From contig NZ_QJVD01000002.1 in assembly GCF_003219815.1 (NCBI RefSeq), forward strand, positions 19,574-83,573: 64,000 nt of DNA, written 5' to 3'. The DNA comes from Arthrobacter livingstonensis. Lineage in GTDB: Bacteria; Actinomycetota; Actinomycetes; Actinomycetales; Micrococcaceae. Below the pieces are notes generated by a model that had not been told where the DNA came from, searched no databases, and was given only the letters and a program-made list of their open reading frames with translations. Shown here one piece after another: positions 16,972 to 30,300 of the stretch (position 1 is the stretch's first letter; each line of letters begins with the position of its first letter). The position numbers and the translations under genes are program-made.

Positions 16972-18063
16972 TCAGGCACCTGCCTTGACGAGCGTATTGA
17001 CGGCGGTGACAATCCGCTCGAGGTCGTCCTGGGTCAGCGACGGGTGGACGGGCAGGGACAGGACTTCCCTGGCGGCCGTCTCCGTGTTGGGCAGGTCCGA
17101 GGTTTGGTTGAAAGACGGCAGGCGGTGGTTCGGGACCGGGTAGTACACGCCGGAACCGATGTTGTAGTCCGAACGCAGGCGTTCGTGCAGTTCGTCACGG
17201 CCCTCTGGGACACGGACGGTGTACTGGTGGTACACGTGCTCGGCACCCTCGGCCACCTTGGGCGTTTCCACGCCTTCCAGGTTCGCCGTCAGGAAGGCCG
17301 CGTTGTCCTGGCGCTGCTTCGTCCAGCCCAGCACCTTGGTCAACTGAACCCGGCCAATGGCGGCGTGCAGGTCCGTCATGCGGTTGTTGAAGCCCACGAG
17401 TTCATTTTCGTACTGCTTGTCCATGCCCTGATTGCGCAGCAGTCGCAGCTTGCGCTCAACTTCGGCGTCCGACGTCGACACCATGCCGCCCTCGCCGGAG
17501 GTCATGTTCTTGGTGGGGTACAGGCTGAACATGCCGAACTTGCCGAAGGTGCCCACCTTCCTGCCGTTCAGTGCCGCACCGTGGGCCTGGGCCGCGTCCT
17601 CGTAGAGGTCGATCCCGTGCTTGTCGCATAGTGCGGCAAAGGCCTCGGCCGCAAAGGGGTGCCCGTACAGGTGCACCGGCATGATGCCCTTGGTCTTGTC
17701 GGTGATCAGGGATTCAACGTGCGCCACGTCCAGCGCGTAGTAGTCCAGCTCAATGTCCGCGAACACGGGGGTGGCGCCGGTCAAGGCCACGGAGTTTCCG
17801 GTGGCGGCAAAGGTGAAGGAAGGGACGATGACCTCGTCTCCTTGGCCCACGCCCGAGGCCAGCAGGCCAAGGTGCAGCCCGGAGGTGCCGGAGTTCACGG
17901 CAACGCTGGCGCGCCCGTCCAAAAGGACCTGCGAGAATTCCGTCTCAAAGCCGGCCACCTCCTTGCCCTGCGCCAGCATGCCCGAGGCCATGACGGCGTC
18001 GACCGCCGCCCGCTCCTCGGCGCCAATGATGGGTCTTGCTGCGGGAATGAAGTCCTGGCTCAT
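16972..18063 (-). CDS. DegT/DnrJ/EryC1-type sugar aminotransferase (WbpE/WlbC-like)
   Basis: A 363-aa PLP enzyme of typical length. It has VAVNSGTSGLHLGL (cofactor phosphate loop, near residue 56), VIVPSFTFAATGN, LYEDAAQAHGA (near 153; Asp/Gln contacting the PLP ring) and SLYPTKNMTSGEGG with the Schiff-base Lys at 185. It would transaminate the 3-keto sugar formed by the Gfo/Idh/MocA enzyme. Its ATG overlaps the stop of the acetyltransferase gene by 4 bp (ATGA). Substrate assignment comes from gene order. Confidence 0.9.
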   Translation of the reverse strand: MSQDFIPAARPIIGAEERAAVDAVMASGMLAQGKEVAGFETEFSQVLLDGRASVAVNSGTSGLHLGLLASGVGQGDEVIVPSFTFAATGNSVALTGATPVFADIELDYYALDVAHVESLITDKTKGIMPVHLYGHPFAAEAFAALCDKHGIDLYEDAAQAHGAALNGRKVGTFGKFGMFSLYPTKNMTSGEGGMVSTSDAEVERKLRLLRNQGMDKQYENELVGFNNRMTDLHAAIGRVQLTKVLGWTKQRQDNAAFLTANLEGVETPKVAEGAEHVYHQYTVRVPEGRDELHERLRSDYNIGSGVYYPVPNHRLPSFNQTSDLPNTETAAREVLSLPVHPSLTQDDLERIVTAVNTLVKAGA

Positions 18064-18656
18064 GCGTTGTCCTCTGCCTCTTTCAGGGAAATTCCCTCTT
18101 CAATGTATTTTGCCCCGGTTTCCGGGCACACCCAGAATGCACCGTCCGCCTTGAGCGGGAAGCCGGCCTTGCCAACCCAGCCCAGGCGGCGGGCGGGAAC
18201 CCCCGCCATCAGGGCGAACGGGGGAACGTCCTTCGTGACCACGGAACCGGCAGCGATGGTGGCCCACCGGCCAATGGTCAGGGGGGCAATGCACACGGCG
18301 CGGGCCCCAATGGAGGCGCCATCCTCAATGGTGACGCCCACGGGGGTCCAGTCGTGGGCGCTCTTCAGCGAGCCGTCCGGGCTGACGGCCCGCGGGTACG
18401 TGTCATTTGTGAGCACCACGGCCGGGCCGATGAAAACGCCCTTGCCCAGTACCGCCGGTTCGTAGACCAGCGCGTAGTTCTGGATCTTGGTGTTTTCGCC
18501 GATCTGCACGCCGGTGCCGACGTAGGCGCCGCGGCCCACGATGCAGTTCTCGCCGAGCACGGCATCTTCACGCACCTGGGCAAGATGCCAAATTTTGGTG
18601 CCTTCGCCAAGAACTGCCTGGTCCGCCACATCGGCGGTGGGGGCTATGTAAGTCAT
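18060..18656 (-). CDS. Left-handed beta-helix N-acetyltransferase (WbpD/WlbB-like)
   Basis: A 198-aa hexapeptide-repeat acetyltransferase starting MTYIAPTADVADQAVLGEG, with KIWHLAQVREDAVLGENC and repeating I-G-x4 turns through KNVPP-like VVTKDVPPFALMAGVPARRL near residue 150, which closes the beta-helix. The short C-terminal piece (FWVCPETGAKY) is of the type found in WbpD/WlbB enzymes. It should acetylate the new 3-amino group using acetyl-CoA. ATG 18656 is chosen over 18674 because AGGAG lies 7 nt before it. Confidence 0.85.
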   Translation of the reverse strand: MTYIAPTADVADQAVLGEGTKIWHLAQVREDAVLGENCIVGRGAYVGTGVQIGENTKIQNYALVYEPAVLGKGVFIGPAVVLTNDTYPRAVSPDGSLKSAHDWTPVGVTIEDGASIGARAVCIAPLTIGRWATIAAGSVVTKDVPPFALMAGVPARRLGWVGKAGFPLKADGAFWVCPETGAKYIEEGISLKEAEDNA

Positions 18657-18701
18657 GCTGATACTCCTGATCACGGTCGGATGCGGCCGGGGAACTTTCC
18701 C

Positions 18702-19991
18702 TTATGCCTTGCCAATGACGCGGTAGGTGACGCCGGGCCACTTGGCTTCCGAGCTTACGCGACGTCCGTCGATGAACGCCTTCAGCCCAGGCAGGTCCGC
18801 CGGCCCCAGGTCACGATACTCTGCGTGGTCGGCCTGCACGACGGCGGCATCCACTGGCTCGCCGAGGTGGTACGGGACGAAGCCCAGACGGGCCAGTTCC
18901 TCATCCGTGTACAGGGGGTCATGCACCAAGGCGGTGCCGCCGCGCCGGCTGATCGATTCAACGGCGTCGAACACGCCGGAGAACGCGGTTTCCTTCACCC
19001 CGCCGCGGTAGGCGGCCCCCAGCACGACGACGCGTGCCCCGGACAAGTCCCCGTAGGCACCTTCCAGGAGGCCGATGGTGTAGTCGGGCATGTCGGCGTT
19101 GGCGGCGCGCGCGGCACGGACCACGGTGGCGTCGGGGTCGTTCCACAGGTACAGGCGCGGGTAGACGGGGATGCAGTGGCCGCCCACGGCGATGCCGGGC
19201 TGGTGGATGTGGCTGAACGGCTGCGAGTTGGACGCGGCGATGACCTGGTAGATGTCGATGCCGGTCTTGGCCGCGAAGCGGGCAAACTGGTTGGCCAGGC
19301 CGATGTTGACGTCGCGGTAGGTGGTTTCGGCCAGCTTGGCCAGCTCGGACGCCTCTGCGGAGCCCAGGTCCCACACGCCGTTGGCGCGGGCCAGGTCCGG
19401 GCGGTCGTCAAAGTCCAGCACACTCTCGTAGAACTCGATTGCCTTGGCGGCACCGGCGTCGGACAGCCCGCCGACCAGCTTCGGGTACTTGCGCAGGTCC
19501 TCAAAGACGCGGCCGGTCAGCACGCGCTCCGGGGAGAACACCAGGTGGAAGTCCTTGCCCTCCACCAGGCCGGACGCTGCCTCAAGGGCCGGCTTCCAGC
19601 GGGTGCGGGTGGTACCGACGGGCAGCGTGGTCTCGTAGGAGACCAGGGTGCCGGCCGTCATGTGCTTGCCCAGCTCGGCGGTGGCCCCGTCCATCCAGCC
19701 AAAGTCGGGCTTGGCCTCGGAGTCAACGAAGAGCGGCACCACCAGCACCACGGCGTCGGCTCCGGGGACCGCCTGGGCGTAGTCCGTCGTCGCACGCAAC
19801 TTCCCCGACGGAACCAGTTCGGAAAGCTTTTCCTGCAGGTAAGCTTCGCCCGGGAACGGCTCGGTGCCGGCATTGACCAGGTCCACCACGGCCTGGTTCA
19901 CATCCACGCCCACCACGTCGTGGCCCTTGGAGGCGAACTGGACCGCCAGAGGCAGGCCGATTTTTCCGAGTGCGATGACTGCAATCTTCAC
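18702..19991 (-). CDS. UDP-N-acetyl-hexosamine 6-dehydrogenase (WbpA/WecC family)
   Basis: A 429-aa nucleotide-sugar dehydrogenase: MKIAVIALGKIGLPLAVQFA is the NAD-binding start, TTLPVGTTR near 122, FSPERVLTG (near 152) and the catalytic Cys273 in GGHCIPVYP. The C-terminal UDP-binding domain (VVVLGAAYRGGVKETAFS) is complete. It makes a uronic acid by two oxidations at C6. With the 3-dehydrogenase, aminotransferase and acetyltransferase just downstream it most likely acts on UDP-GlcNAc as WbpA does. GTG at 19991 follows AAAAGG with a 10-nt gap. Confidence 0.88.
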   Translation of the reverse strand: MKIAVIALGKIGLPLAVQFASKGHDVVGVDVNQAVVDLVNAGTEPFPGEAYLQEKLSELVPSGKLRATTDYAQAVPGADAVVLVVPLFVDSEAKPDFGWMDGATAELGKHMTAGTLVSYETTLPVGTTRTRWKPALEAASGLVEGKDFHLVFSPERVLTGRVFEDLRKYPKLVGGLSDAGAAKAIEFYESVLDFDDRPDLARANGVWDLGSAEASELAKLAETTYRDVNIGLANQFARFAAKTGIDIYQVIAASNSQPFSHIHQPGIAVGGHCIPVYPRLYLWNDPDATVVRAARAANADMPDYTIGLLEGAYGDLSGARVVVLGAAYRGGVKETAFSGVFDAVESISRRGGTALVHDPLYTDEELARLGFVPYHLGEPVDAAVVQADHAEYRDLGPADLPGLKAFIDGRRVSSEAKWPGVTYRVIGKA

Positions 19992-20141
19992 GTTTTAGTT
20001 GCCTTTTCTTTCGAGCTTGGGTCACACCCGGCATGCTGGTACTGCCGGTGTTTTGTTACCAGAATATCGATCTTTGGGCCTTGTTCGGTCCAGTTGAGAG
20101 CTAAACCACGCCGGACTGTCCCCAAAACGTCCCCCACGAAG

Positions 20142-22241
20142 CTAGAGCTTGCGCTCAATGAAGGGTGCCATGAGCTTCGAAAACTCGGCGTTGAGATGGT
20201 CTTCGTCATAGTAGACGGCTATATTGCCAATTACGGCATAGCACCGGCTGGCATCACAAAAATGGTCGGTCATGTCGATCAACTGCACTCGCGGCGACTT
20301 CATGTGCCGGACCGCGGAAACCAGGGGGTCGCTTGGCTGGGCTGTTGCCCTGGGAACCGTGCAGTTGAGCGGCTGTGCCGGGTTGAGCACCACGCACTGC
20401 GGATCGCGAACGAAGCCGTTTAGCGGCGGGTCAGCCATGACGTACACGGTGCTGCCTGCGTCGGCCCAGCGCCCCCAAAACTTCGGCAGCCCGGCGTCGT
20501 ACTGGGCTTTCTGACTTCGTCCGGAACCGTCGTCAACCGTTTCCTTCCGGGAAAAGATGGAGTAAAAGATCTTGTCCGGCTTGTCGGCCGCAATCATGTT
20601 CGCGATGGACCGCGACCCGTTGATGCAGGCCGCGTTCCCAGCGGGATCTCCCTTGCCGCGGTACCCGGCAAAGCTGACGTCGGCGACGGGGCACCCGCCC
20701 AGCAGCGAATATGTCAGCTTCCAATGATTCTTCTTCGCCAGAAGCAAAAGTGCCGGCTTCCACTGCTCGGCGTGGGAGTCCCCTGTCAGCCAGACCGTGG
20801 TTGCGTCTTTCTTCCCGCCGGAGTAATCGCAGACTGCGACGGCCTTGACCCCCGGCCCTTTCCTGTTGGGGTCTGTGGCACATTCGGGCGGCGATGTGTA
20901 GTACCGGTTGCCCGGTCCCATGACGGTGACTGCCGCCGGGCCTAGGGCATTCGTACAGTCCTTTTGGGCCGGCAGGGCCGCCGGTCCAAGGCAGGGCCGG
21001 CCCATTTGTTGCGCCTGCACGGCCTCGGCGCGGTTTTCCTGGAGGGAGCCACCCCAAGTTATCCCGCCAGCCAGCATGGCAAGGATGGCAAGGCCTGCGC
21101 CCATGCTGAGGAAAGTGGCATGCGGGCGCACACCCAGGATCTTCCAGGACTTGCCACGGTCCTCCACGAGCACCTTTGTCAGCCAAGCCAAGGGGATGCA
21201 GAGGGCAATGATGCCGATCTTCGCCCATGAGTTCAGGGGCGCCAGAAGAATGTAGGGAGTCACCACAATCATCGGCCAGTGCCATAGGTAAATCGAGTAG
21301 GAAACATCACCCACCAACTGGACGGGTTTCCACGCGACAATTGGGTGGAAGGGGACGCGTGTACGTCCCGTGCCGCTGGCGATGACTGCTGCTGCACCGA
21401 GAACAGGAAGAAGCGCCGTCCAACCGGGGAATTCGGTCTGAGAGCTGAAATACATGGCGGAGGCGGCAATGCCGAGCCAACCCAGGACTGCAAGAACGTC
21501 CGCGAGCATTCGCGGCAGGGACACCTTCGCGGCAGCAATGGCCAATATCCCCCCTGTTGCAAACTCCCAAACCCTCACGGGCGTGACGAAGTAGGCCGGG
21601 TTTGGATTGGCCGCCGTGAAAATGATCGAATACACTAGGCTTGCCACGCCCAGAACGCTGATCCCCGCCAGGAAGGTCATGCGACGGGCGCCTAACCGTG
21701 TTCCCAGCCGGTACAGGCCAAAGAGGGCCAGCGGCCACAAGAAGTAGAACTGCTCTTCCACGGACAGTGACCAGTAGTGCTGGGCAATCGTGGCCTGATT
21801 GTTGATGGCGGAGTAATCGATCGACTGCCCGGCCAGGGACCAGTTCTCAACGTAGAAGGCGCTTGCCATCACTTCGCGTGCGGTGGGCTGCCATTCGGAG
21901 TACGGCACCCAGATCACCACAGCCAAGGCCCCCGCAGCAAGCACGGTGAACGCAGCGGGCAGGAGCCGCTTGATGCGCCGGGCATAAAAGCGGGCAAAGG
22001 ACAGAGTGGACGTGCCAAAGATCTCCTTGGCTAGGTGCGATGTGATCAGAAATCCGGAGATGACAAAGAAGACGTCAACGCCGACGTATCCCCCTGTGAG
22101 CCGATTCGGCCACAGGTGCGTCAGGACCACCAGTGACACGGCGAGAGCGCGCAGAGCTTGGATGTCCGGGCGGAACCCCGTGGGCCTGGCCGTTGCGCGC
22201 GATTGTGTGCCGGACGTGGCAGTCCCCGCTGTGATGCTCAA
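20142..22241 (-). CDS. Acyltransferase-3 / SGNH fusion, surface glycan O-acetylase
   Basis: A 699-aa two-part enzyme. Residues about 20-400 are the membrane acyltransferase-3 domain (FRPDIQALRALAVSLVVLTH, VDVFFVISGFLIT, SVEEQFYFLWPLALF; about ten spans plus an extra one near 390). Residues about 430-699 are an extracytoplasmic SGNH domain with the Ser in VWLTGDSHAEQW and the Asp/His pair in DEDHLN near the C-terminus. Several Cys in the outer domain may form disulphides. The pair passes acyl groups across the membrane onto an exported glycan. TTG at 22241 is the only workable start; it is 9 bp after wzt, at the end of the galactofuranan operon. Confidence 0.9.
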   Translation of the reverse strand: MSITAGTATSGTQSRATARPTGFRPDIQALRALAVSLVVLTHLWPNRLTGGYVGVDVFFVISGFLITSHLAKEIFGTSTLSFARFYARRIKRLLPAAFTVLAAGALAVVIWVPYSEWQPTAREVMASAFYVENWSLAGQSIDYSAINNQATIAQHYWSLSVEEQFYFLWPLALFGLYRLGTRLGARRMTFLAGISVLGVASLVYSIIFTAANPNPAYFVTPVRVWEFATGGILAIAAAKVSLPRMLADVLAVLGWLGIAASAMYFSSQTEFPGWTALLPVLGAAAVIASGTGRTRVPFHPIVAWKPVQLVGDVSYSIYLWHWPMIVVTPYILLAPLNSWAKIGIIALCIPLAWLTKVLVEDRGKSWKILGVRPHATFLSMGAGLAILAMLAGGITWGGSLQENRAEAVQAQQMGRPCLGPAALPAQKDCTNALGPAAVTVMGPGNRYYTSPPECATDPNRKGPGVKAVAVCDYSGGKKDATTVWLTGDSHAEQWKPALLLLAKKNHWKLTYSLLGGCPVADVSFAGYRGKGDPAGNAACINGSRSIANMIAADKPDKIFYSIFSRKETVDDGSGRSQKAQYDAGLPKFWGRWADAGSTVYVMADPPLNGFVRDPQCVVLNPAQPLNCTVPRATAQPSDPLVSAVRHMKSPRVQLIDMTDHFCDASRCYAVIGNIAVYYDEDHLNAEFSKLMAPFIERKL

Positions 22242-22250
22242 GCCAGGCGC

Positions 22251-22979
22251 CTACTCGCCGCGTAGTTTGGCAACGGCCTCATGGATTGGCCCGTCGAAGG
22301 TGACGTTGCCGTGGTCCAGGACCACGCCCCGGTCGCAAATCCCCGACACCAGGTCGAGGTCGTGGCTGACAACGACAAGCGTCCGCCCCTCCGCAGCCAA
22401 TTCCTGGATTTTGGCGATGCACTTCTTTTGGAACGGCTCGTCCCCCACGGCAAGAATTTCATCCACCAGAAAGACCTCCGGATTCGTGTGGACAGCCACC
22501 GAGAAGGCCAGGCGCAGGTACATGCCCGACGAATAAAACTTCACCTCGGTGTCGATGAACTGCCCGATCTCGGCGAACTCGACAATCGAGTCAAAGCGGT
22601 CCTTGATCTGCTCCTCGGTCATGCCCAAAATCGCGCCGTTGAGGTAGACGTTGTCGCGGCCCGAGAGGTCGTGGTGGAAACCGGCTCCAACCTCAATGAG
22701 CCCAGCCACGCGGCCACGCGTGCGCACGGTTCCTGAGTCCGGGATCATGACGCCCGAAATATGCTTGAGAAGCGTGGACTTGCCGGAACCGTTCAACCCA
22801 AGCAGGGCGACCGTTTCGCCCTGGCTGACTACTAGGTCAACGTCCTTGAGCGCATGGAACTTCTCCGACAGGTCCCCCTTGCGGCCCTTGATGAGCCACA
22901 CAAACGCTTCTTTCAGGGAACGTGTGTGGCGCAGCACAAACTGCTTGCTGATGCCTTTTACTTCGATGGCTGTCGTCAT
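22251..22979 (-). CDS. Polysaccharide ABC exporter ATPase (Wzt/TagH/RfbE family)
   Basis: A 242-aa ATPase subunit with LLGLNGSGKSTLLKHISGV (Walker A), the polysaccharide-export type signature SSGMYLRLAFSVA, Walker B EVFLVDEILAVGD and the His-switch VVSHDLDLV. The C-terminus stops right after the core, so there is no Wzt carbohydrate-binding domain; recognition of a capped polymer is therefore not expected. ATG 22979 is chosen (AGGAG 7 nt upstream; one base after the permease stop) over the codon at 22997. It pairs with the permease to move undecaprenyl-linked glycan out of the cell. Confidence 0.9.
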   Translation of the reverse strand: MTTAIEVKGISKQFVLRHTRSLKEAFVWLIKGRKGDLSEKFHALKDVDLVVSQGETVALLGLNGSGKSTLLKHISGVMIPDSGTVRTRGRVAGLIEVGAGFHHDLSGRDNVYLNGAILGMTEEQIKDRFDSIVEFAEIGQFIDTEVKFYSSGMYLRLAFSVAVHTNPEVFLVDEILAVGDEPFQKKCIAKIQELAAEGRTLVVVSHDLDLVSGICDRGVVLDHGNVTFDGPIHEAVAKLRGE

Positions 22980-22980
22980 G

Positions 22981-23862
22981 CTAGAGCTCCTGGGCAAAGC
23001 GGCCCTCGAGCCGACGGAAAGTCATTTGGCCCCACAGCAAAACGCCGGCCGAGACCAGCAGCCCCACGGGTATCCACAGGGACAAGAGGTGCGGCGGAAT
23101 GCCCGCCGACCCGTCCGTCGTCGGAAGCCAGAACGCGTAGTGGAATGTCTCCACGGCGATCGTCATGGGGTTGACCTGGTAAAGCGCATACCACGTCTCT
23201 CCCAGTTTGTGTTGAACCATGGTCCACGAATACATGACGGGAGAGGCCCACGTGGCAATCATCAAGAGCATGTCCACAAAGTTTTCAGAGTCCCGAAAGT
23301 ACACATTGGCCGCGCCGAACAGCAGCCCAAGGCCCGTGGCCAGCAGTGTCACGATGATGAATCCTGCGACAGCTGCCAATACCTGAATCAGGGACGGGTG
23401 CCAACCGGTGAACAGGCACGCCACCGCCAGGATCAGCAGTTGGGGGAAGAAATGCACGGCAGAAACCCAGACCGATGCCACGGGGAACAACTGTCGGGGC
23501 AGGTAGATTTTCTTGATCAACCCGCCGTTGCCAACGATCGAACGCGATGCGTTCCCCAGGGCCTCGGTGAAGAAATTGATCAAGATGATTCCGGAAAACA
23601 AGTAGATGGCGTAGTTGGGCAGCCCTCCCCTGTTGGTGGGGCTTTGTTCGAGCCCCAGAAACACACCCAGCGCCACGTAAAAGACGATGAACTGAACACC
23701 AGGTTTCACGTAAGACCAAACGATGCCCAGCACGGAGCCTCGATACCTGACCTTCAGTTCCTTGCGGACAAGCAACTTGAGCAGGAATCGGGATCCATAC
23801 ACGTCGCGCAGGCCGTTGCCCCGCCCAGGCGTCTGAAGTTCCGATTGAGCGGAGTCAGCCAT
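22981..23862 (-). CDS. Polysaccharide ABC exporter permease (Wzm/TagG family)
   Basis: A 293-aa ABC-2 membrane protein with a cytoplasmic amphipathic N-terminus (LLKLLVRKELKVRYRGSVLGIVW near residues 25-47, the family hallmark) and six hydrophobic segments; ASPVMYSWTMV and QVNPMTIAVE are further family elements. The ATG at 23862 lies 11 bp after the GlfT2 stop, where homology begins; no strong ribosome-binding site is present, so coupling to the upstream gene is likely. With the Wzt-like ATPase it should export the galactofuranan. Confidence 0.9.
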   Translation of the reverse strand: MADSAQSELQTPGRGNGLRDVYGSRFLLKLLVRKELKVRYRGSVLGIVWSYVKPGVQFIVFYVALGVFLGLEQSPTNRGGLPNYAIYLFSGIILINFFTEALGNASRSIVGNGGLIKKIYLPRQLFPVASVWVSAVHFFPQLLILAVACLFTGWHPSLIQVLAAVAGFIIVTLLATGLGLLFGAANVYFRDSENFVDMLLMIATWASPVMYSWTMVQHKLGETWYALYQVNPMTIAVETFHYAFWLPTTDGSAGIPPHLLSLWIPVGLLVSAGVLLWGQMTFRRLEGRFAQEL

Positions 23863-23873
23863 TGTACGCGCCA

Positions 23874-27166
<3,293 letters not shown>

Positions 27167-27271
27167 CCAATCCTTGATTCCCTGGTGTATGACTCGGGGC
27201 ACTTTGCGGCCGTTCCCTCCTCCACAAGTGGAGCTTCCCCTCGGGTTGTTGACAATGGCCGACGCCGGCCC

Positions 27272-27299
27272 TTGCGGACACCTGCCGCCCGCCTAGGCT
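27272..27299 (+). promoter_or_regulatory. Candidate promoter of the FHA-FtsK gene
   Basis: TTGCGG (27272-27277), 16 bp, then TAGGCT (27294-27299), about 50 bp before the GTG start. A perfect TTGACA also lies at 27249 but has no -10 partner at the right distance. Confidence 0.35.
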
Positions 27300-27350
27300 T
27301 GGAAACAAGACGGGCACCGGAGCCGCCGGAATGCCGGGAAGGGAGTGGCA

Positions 27351-30300
27351 GTGCGTTTGGAAATCACTGCGGTGGCCGGTCCGGGGGCCGTTCCATTCCA
27401 ACCCGCGGAACTGAGCGTTTCACTGCCGCGGCAGGTCGGTGAGGCTCCATCAGGGGCGGCGGAGGTCGGGACGGCGCTCGGATCCCATGCCGGGGGGCTG
27501 CCCGGGTCCGGTGGCTCCCCGGATGGATCTGCCGTGGTGGAGGCGCTGTCCGCCCGCTGGCCGGCTTGTTCATTCACCGTGGCCGGCGTCCCCCTCGGCG
27601 ATCTGCGCGTCGGACAGCGGCCGCTCACGGACGGCGCCGTCGTCGTCGTGCAGGGGGATGTGGGTCCCCTGGGCGGAGCGGGGACTGGACGCGGCCCCCG
27701 CTCCGATGCGCCCGCCGTGCTGGCCGTCCGCTCCGGGCCCGGCGCAGGTGCCATGTTTGCCTTGCACCGCGGCCGGTACCGCCTGGGGCGCGGCCGATGC
27801 CAAATTGTGATCGACGACCCCACGTTGTCCAGGAACCACGGCACACTGACAGTCGGCGAGCGCGCCATGACGCTGACAGCGGCACCGGGGTCAACGGGTT
27901 TCAGCATCCTGCGCGGCTGGCAGGATGATCCCCTGGTGGTCGCGGTGCCGCTGAAGGGGACCGCCGCGGTGGAAGTGGGCGACCTCATCCGCTGCGGCAT
28001 GTCCGGCTTGGCCATCGAACTGCGTACACCGGCCGGCTGCGCTACTGATTCCCGGGATCCCGGACTTACGGGTCCCCGGGTTGATGGCGCGGGGGTTTCC
28101 GGCCCTGGGGCCGACGGTTTCGGGGTTTCCGGCTTGGGGGCTGGCGGTGCGGGGCTTGACGGGGATGCCCCCGATGGGTTCCTGTCCATACCTTCCGGCT
28201 CAGGGGCTGACGACGCTGCGCTTGACCACGCCCCCGGTCGTGGCGCCGGGCTTGGCGGGGATGCCCCCGCCGGTTTCCTGTCCATTCCTTCGGGCCCAAG
28301 GCTGGATCGGGGCGGCCTGCTGGATGCGGCTGTCCTTGATCCCGTGAAGCTCCCCCACGGAGCCGGACCACCCCGGAGCAGATGGGCAATGACGTCCGCC
28401 GGATTGCTTCCCCTGGTGATAGGCGTGCTGTTTGCCTGGCTTACCGGCTCGTGGATGTTCCTGGGGTTTGCCGCCATGGGAGCCGTCGCCGTCATTTCAC
28501 CACTGCTGGGCGGGGTCCGGCGGCGGCGCGAGTTCTCTGCCCTGGTGGGGGCGGCTGCCGTGCGTGACGCTGCCCGCCGTACGGCCGCGTTCCCGGGCGC
28601 CGATGTCTTGGTGGGCTGGGCACTGCACTCGGGCGCCGTGAATGCCAAACCCGGGGTGGCGGTCCTGCGGGGTCCGGACCCGGGTGTTGCGGCCCTGCGG
28701 GACACGGACCCGGCCGGCCGGCGTCTTGCCGTCCGCGTCGGCACGGCAGCACAGCGGGCCCTGGTGGAGCCCGTGCCGGACTATCCGGGTTTCTTGGCTC
28801 CCCTCTCCAGCGAACTGCCCATGTCGGTGCCGGTGGGCCAGTCTCCGGTGCAGATTGCGGGTGCTCCGGGGCCGCTGCGCCTGTTATTGCACTTTGTGCT
28901 GATGCAGTTGGATGCCGCGGGGGTGCCGGTGGTCCTTATGGGGCCGGTGCGGGAACTTCCGCTGTCAGCCAGGTTCCTGCCGTTGACTGTTCTGGCAGGA
29001 AGCCTGTCGGGCGCCGTGGCTGCCGTCAACGGGCTGGGCGCAGGTGCGGGCACGGAATCTGCGGACGGCGCCGGGCCGGGCACGGTTGCAGGACGCGCGG
29101 CTGCGGCTGTCCCGGACTGCGTACTGGTGTCCATTGGCCAACCACCCACGGGCGTGCGGGCCGTGTTTCCGGGAATCCGCGTCCTGCATTTCACCTCCCG
29201 GCTTGGCCGCAGCGGCGACGATGCCGCTGACGTGCAGCTGCAGCCAGACGGAAACGGTGCCGCGGGCATGAGCGGCGGCCATTCCTTCGTTCCGGACGGG
29301 GTCCCGGCGCACATTTTCGACCGATATGCCCGGGCCAGGTCGGGCTCGGGCAGGTCCGTGTCGACGGGGCAGGCAATGGCTCCCTGCACTGTCCCGCTTC
29401 CCAGCAGCAGCCCGCGGGCTGTGGCGGACCGCTGGCTCGCCAACGCGGGCGGTCCGCTCACACCTGTCCCTGTTGGACGGTCGGCTGCCGGGAGCGAACT
29501 TTTCAATTTTGCCAGCGACGGACCCCACCTGCTGGTGGGCGGCACCACGGGTTCCGGGAAGTCCGAGTTCCTGCGGACTCTGGTGGGAAGCTTGGCGGTG
29601 GCCCACTCCCCCGCCGACCTGCAATTTGTTTTTGTTGACTTTAAGGGCGGAGCCGGGTTGGGCACCTTGCAAAAGTTCCCCCACACCTCAGCCCTGGTCA
29701 CGGACCTCGACGGCCGCGGGATGGACCGCATTCTTGGGTCCCTGCGTGCGGAGATCAAGCGGCGCGAGTTGGTGTTGGGCAACGCCGAGGCTGCCGACTG
29801 CGATGCCTACCGCTCCAGCCATGCCAACACTGAAAGAGGCGTCATGGCACACCTGGTAATTGTCATTGACGAGTTCCGCGTGCTCGTGGACCAGTATCCC
29901 GTTGCCATGGCCGAGCTAATGCGCATCGCAGCTGTGGGCCGGTCGCTGGGTATCCATTTGGTCATGGCCACGCAACGGCCGCAAGGCGCAGTCAATGCAG
30001 ACATCCGGGCCAACGTCACCAGTTCCGTCTGCCTGCGGGTGCAAAGCACCTTCGATTCCCAGGACGTCATTGGTTCGGGCGTTGCGGCAGCCATTGGCAT
30101 TGACACGCCCGGAAGGGCTTTTATCAGCCGTGCCGGAGGCCGTCCCACGGAGTTCCAGAGCGCAACCTTGAGGCTTTCGGCCTTCCGGGGTGGCCAGCGC
30201 CCGACTGCGGACCTGGCTGTCGACTTCCTGCAAAACCAAATTCCCCCGGGTCAGGGAGGCGGCGCCGCACCCGTTGCCGGGCCGGTTGCCGTTGCGGATC

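Noticed and set aside
18354-20423. A 689-codon open frame on the plus strand
   Set aside because: Antisense to the acetyltransferase, the dehydrogenase and the end of the acyltransferase gene; composition Gly/Val/His-rich without domain.
27293-28744. A 483-codon frame on the minus strand rich in Pro/Ser/Ala
   Set aside because: Antisense to the FHA region of the FHA-FtsK gene and low complexity; shadow of the duplicated linker.
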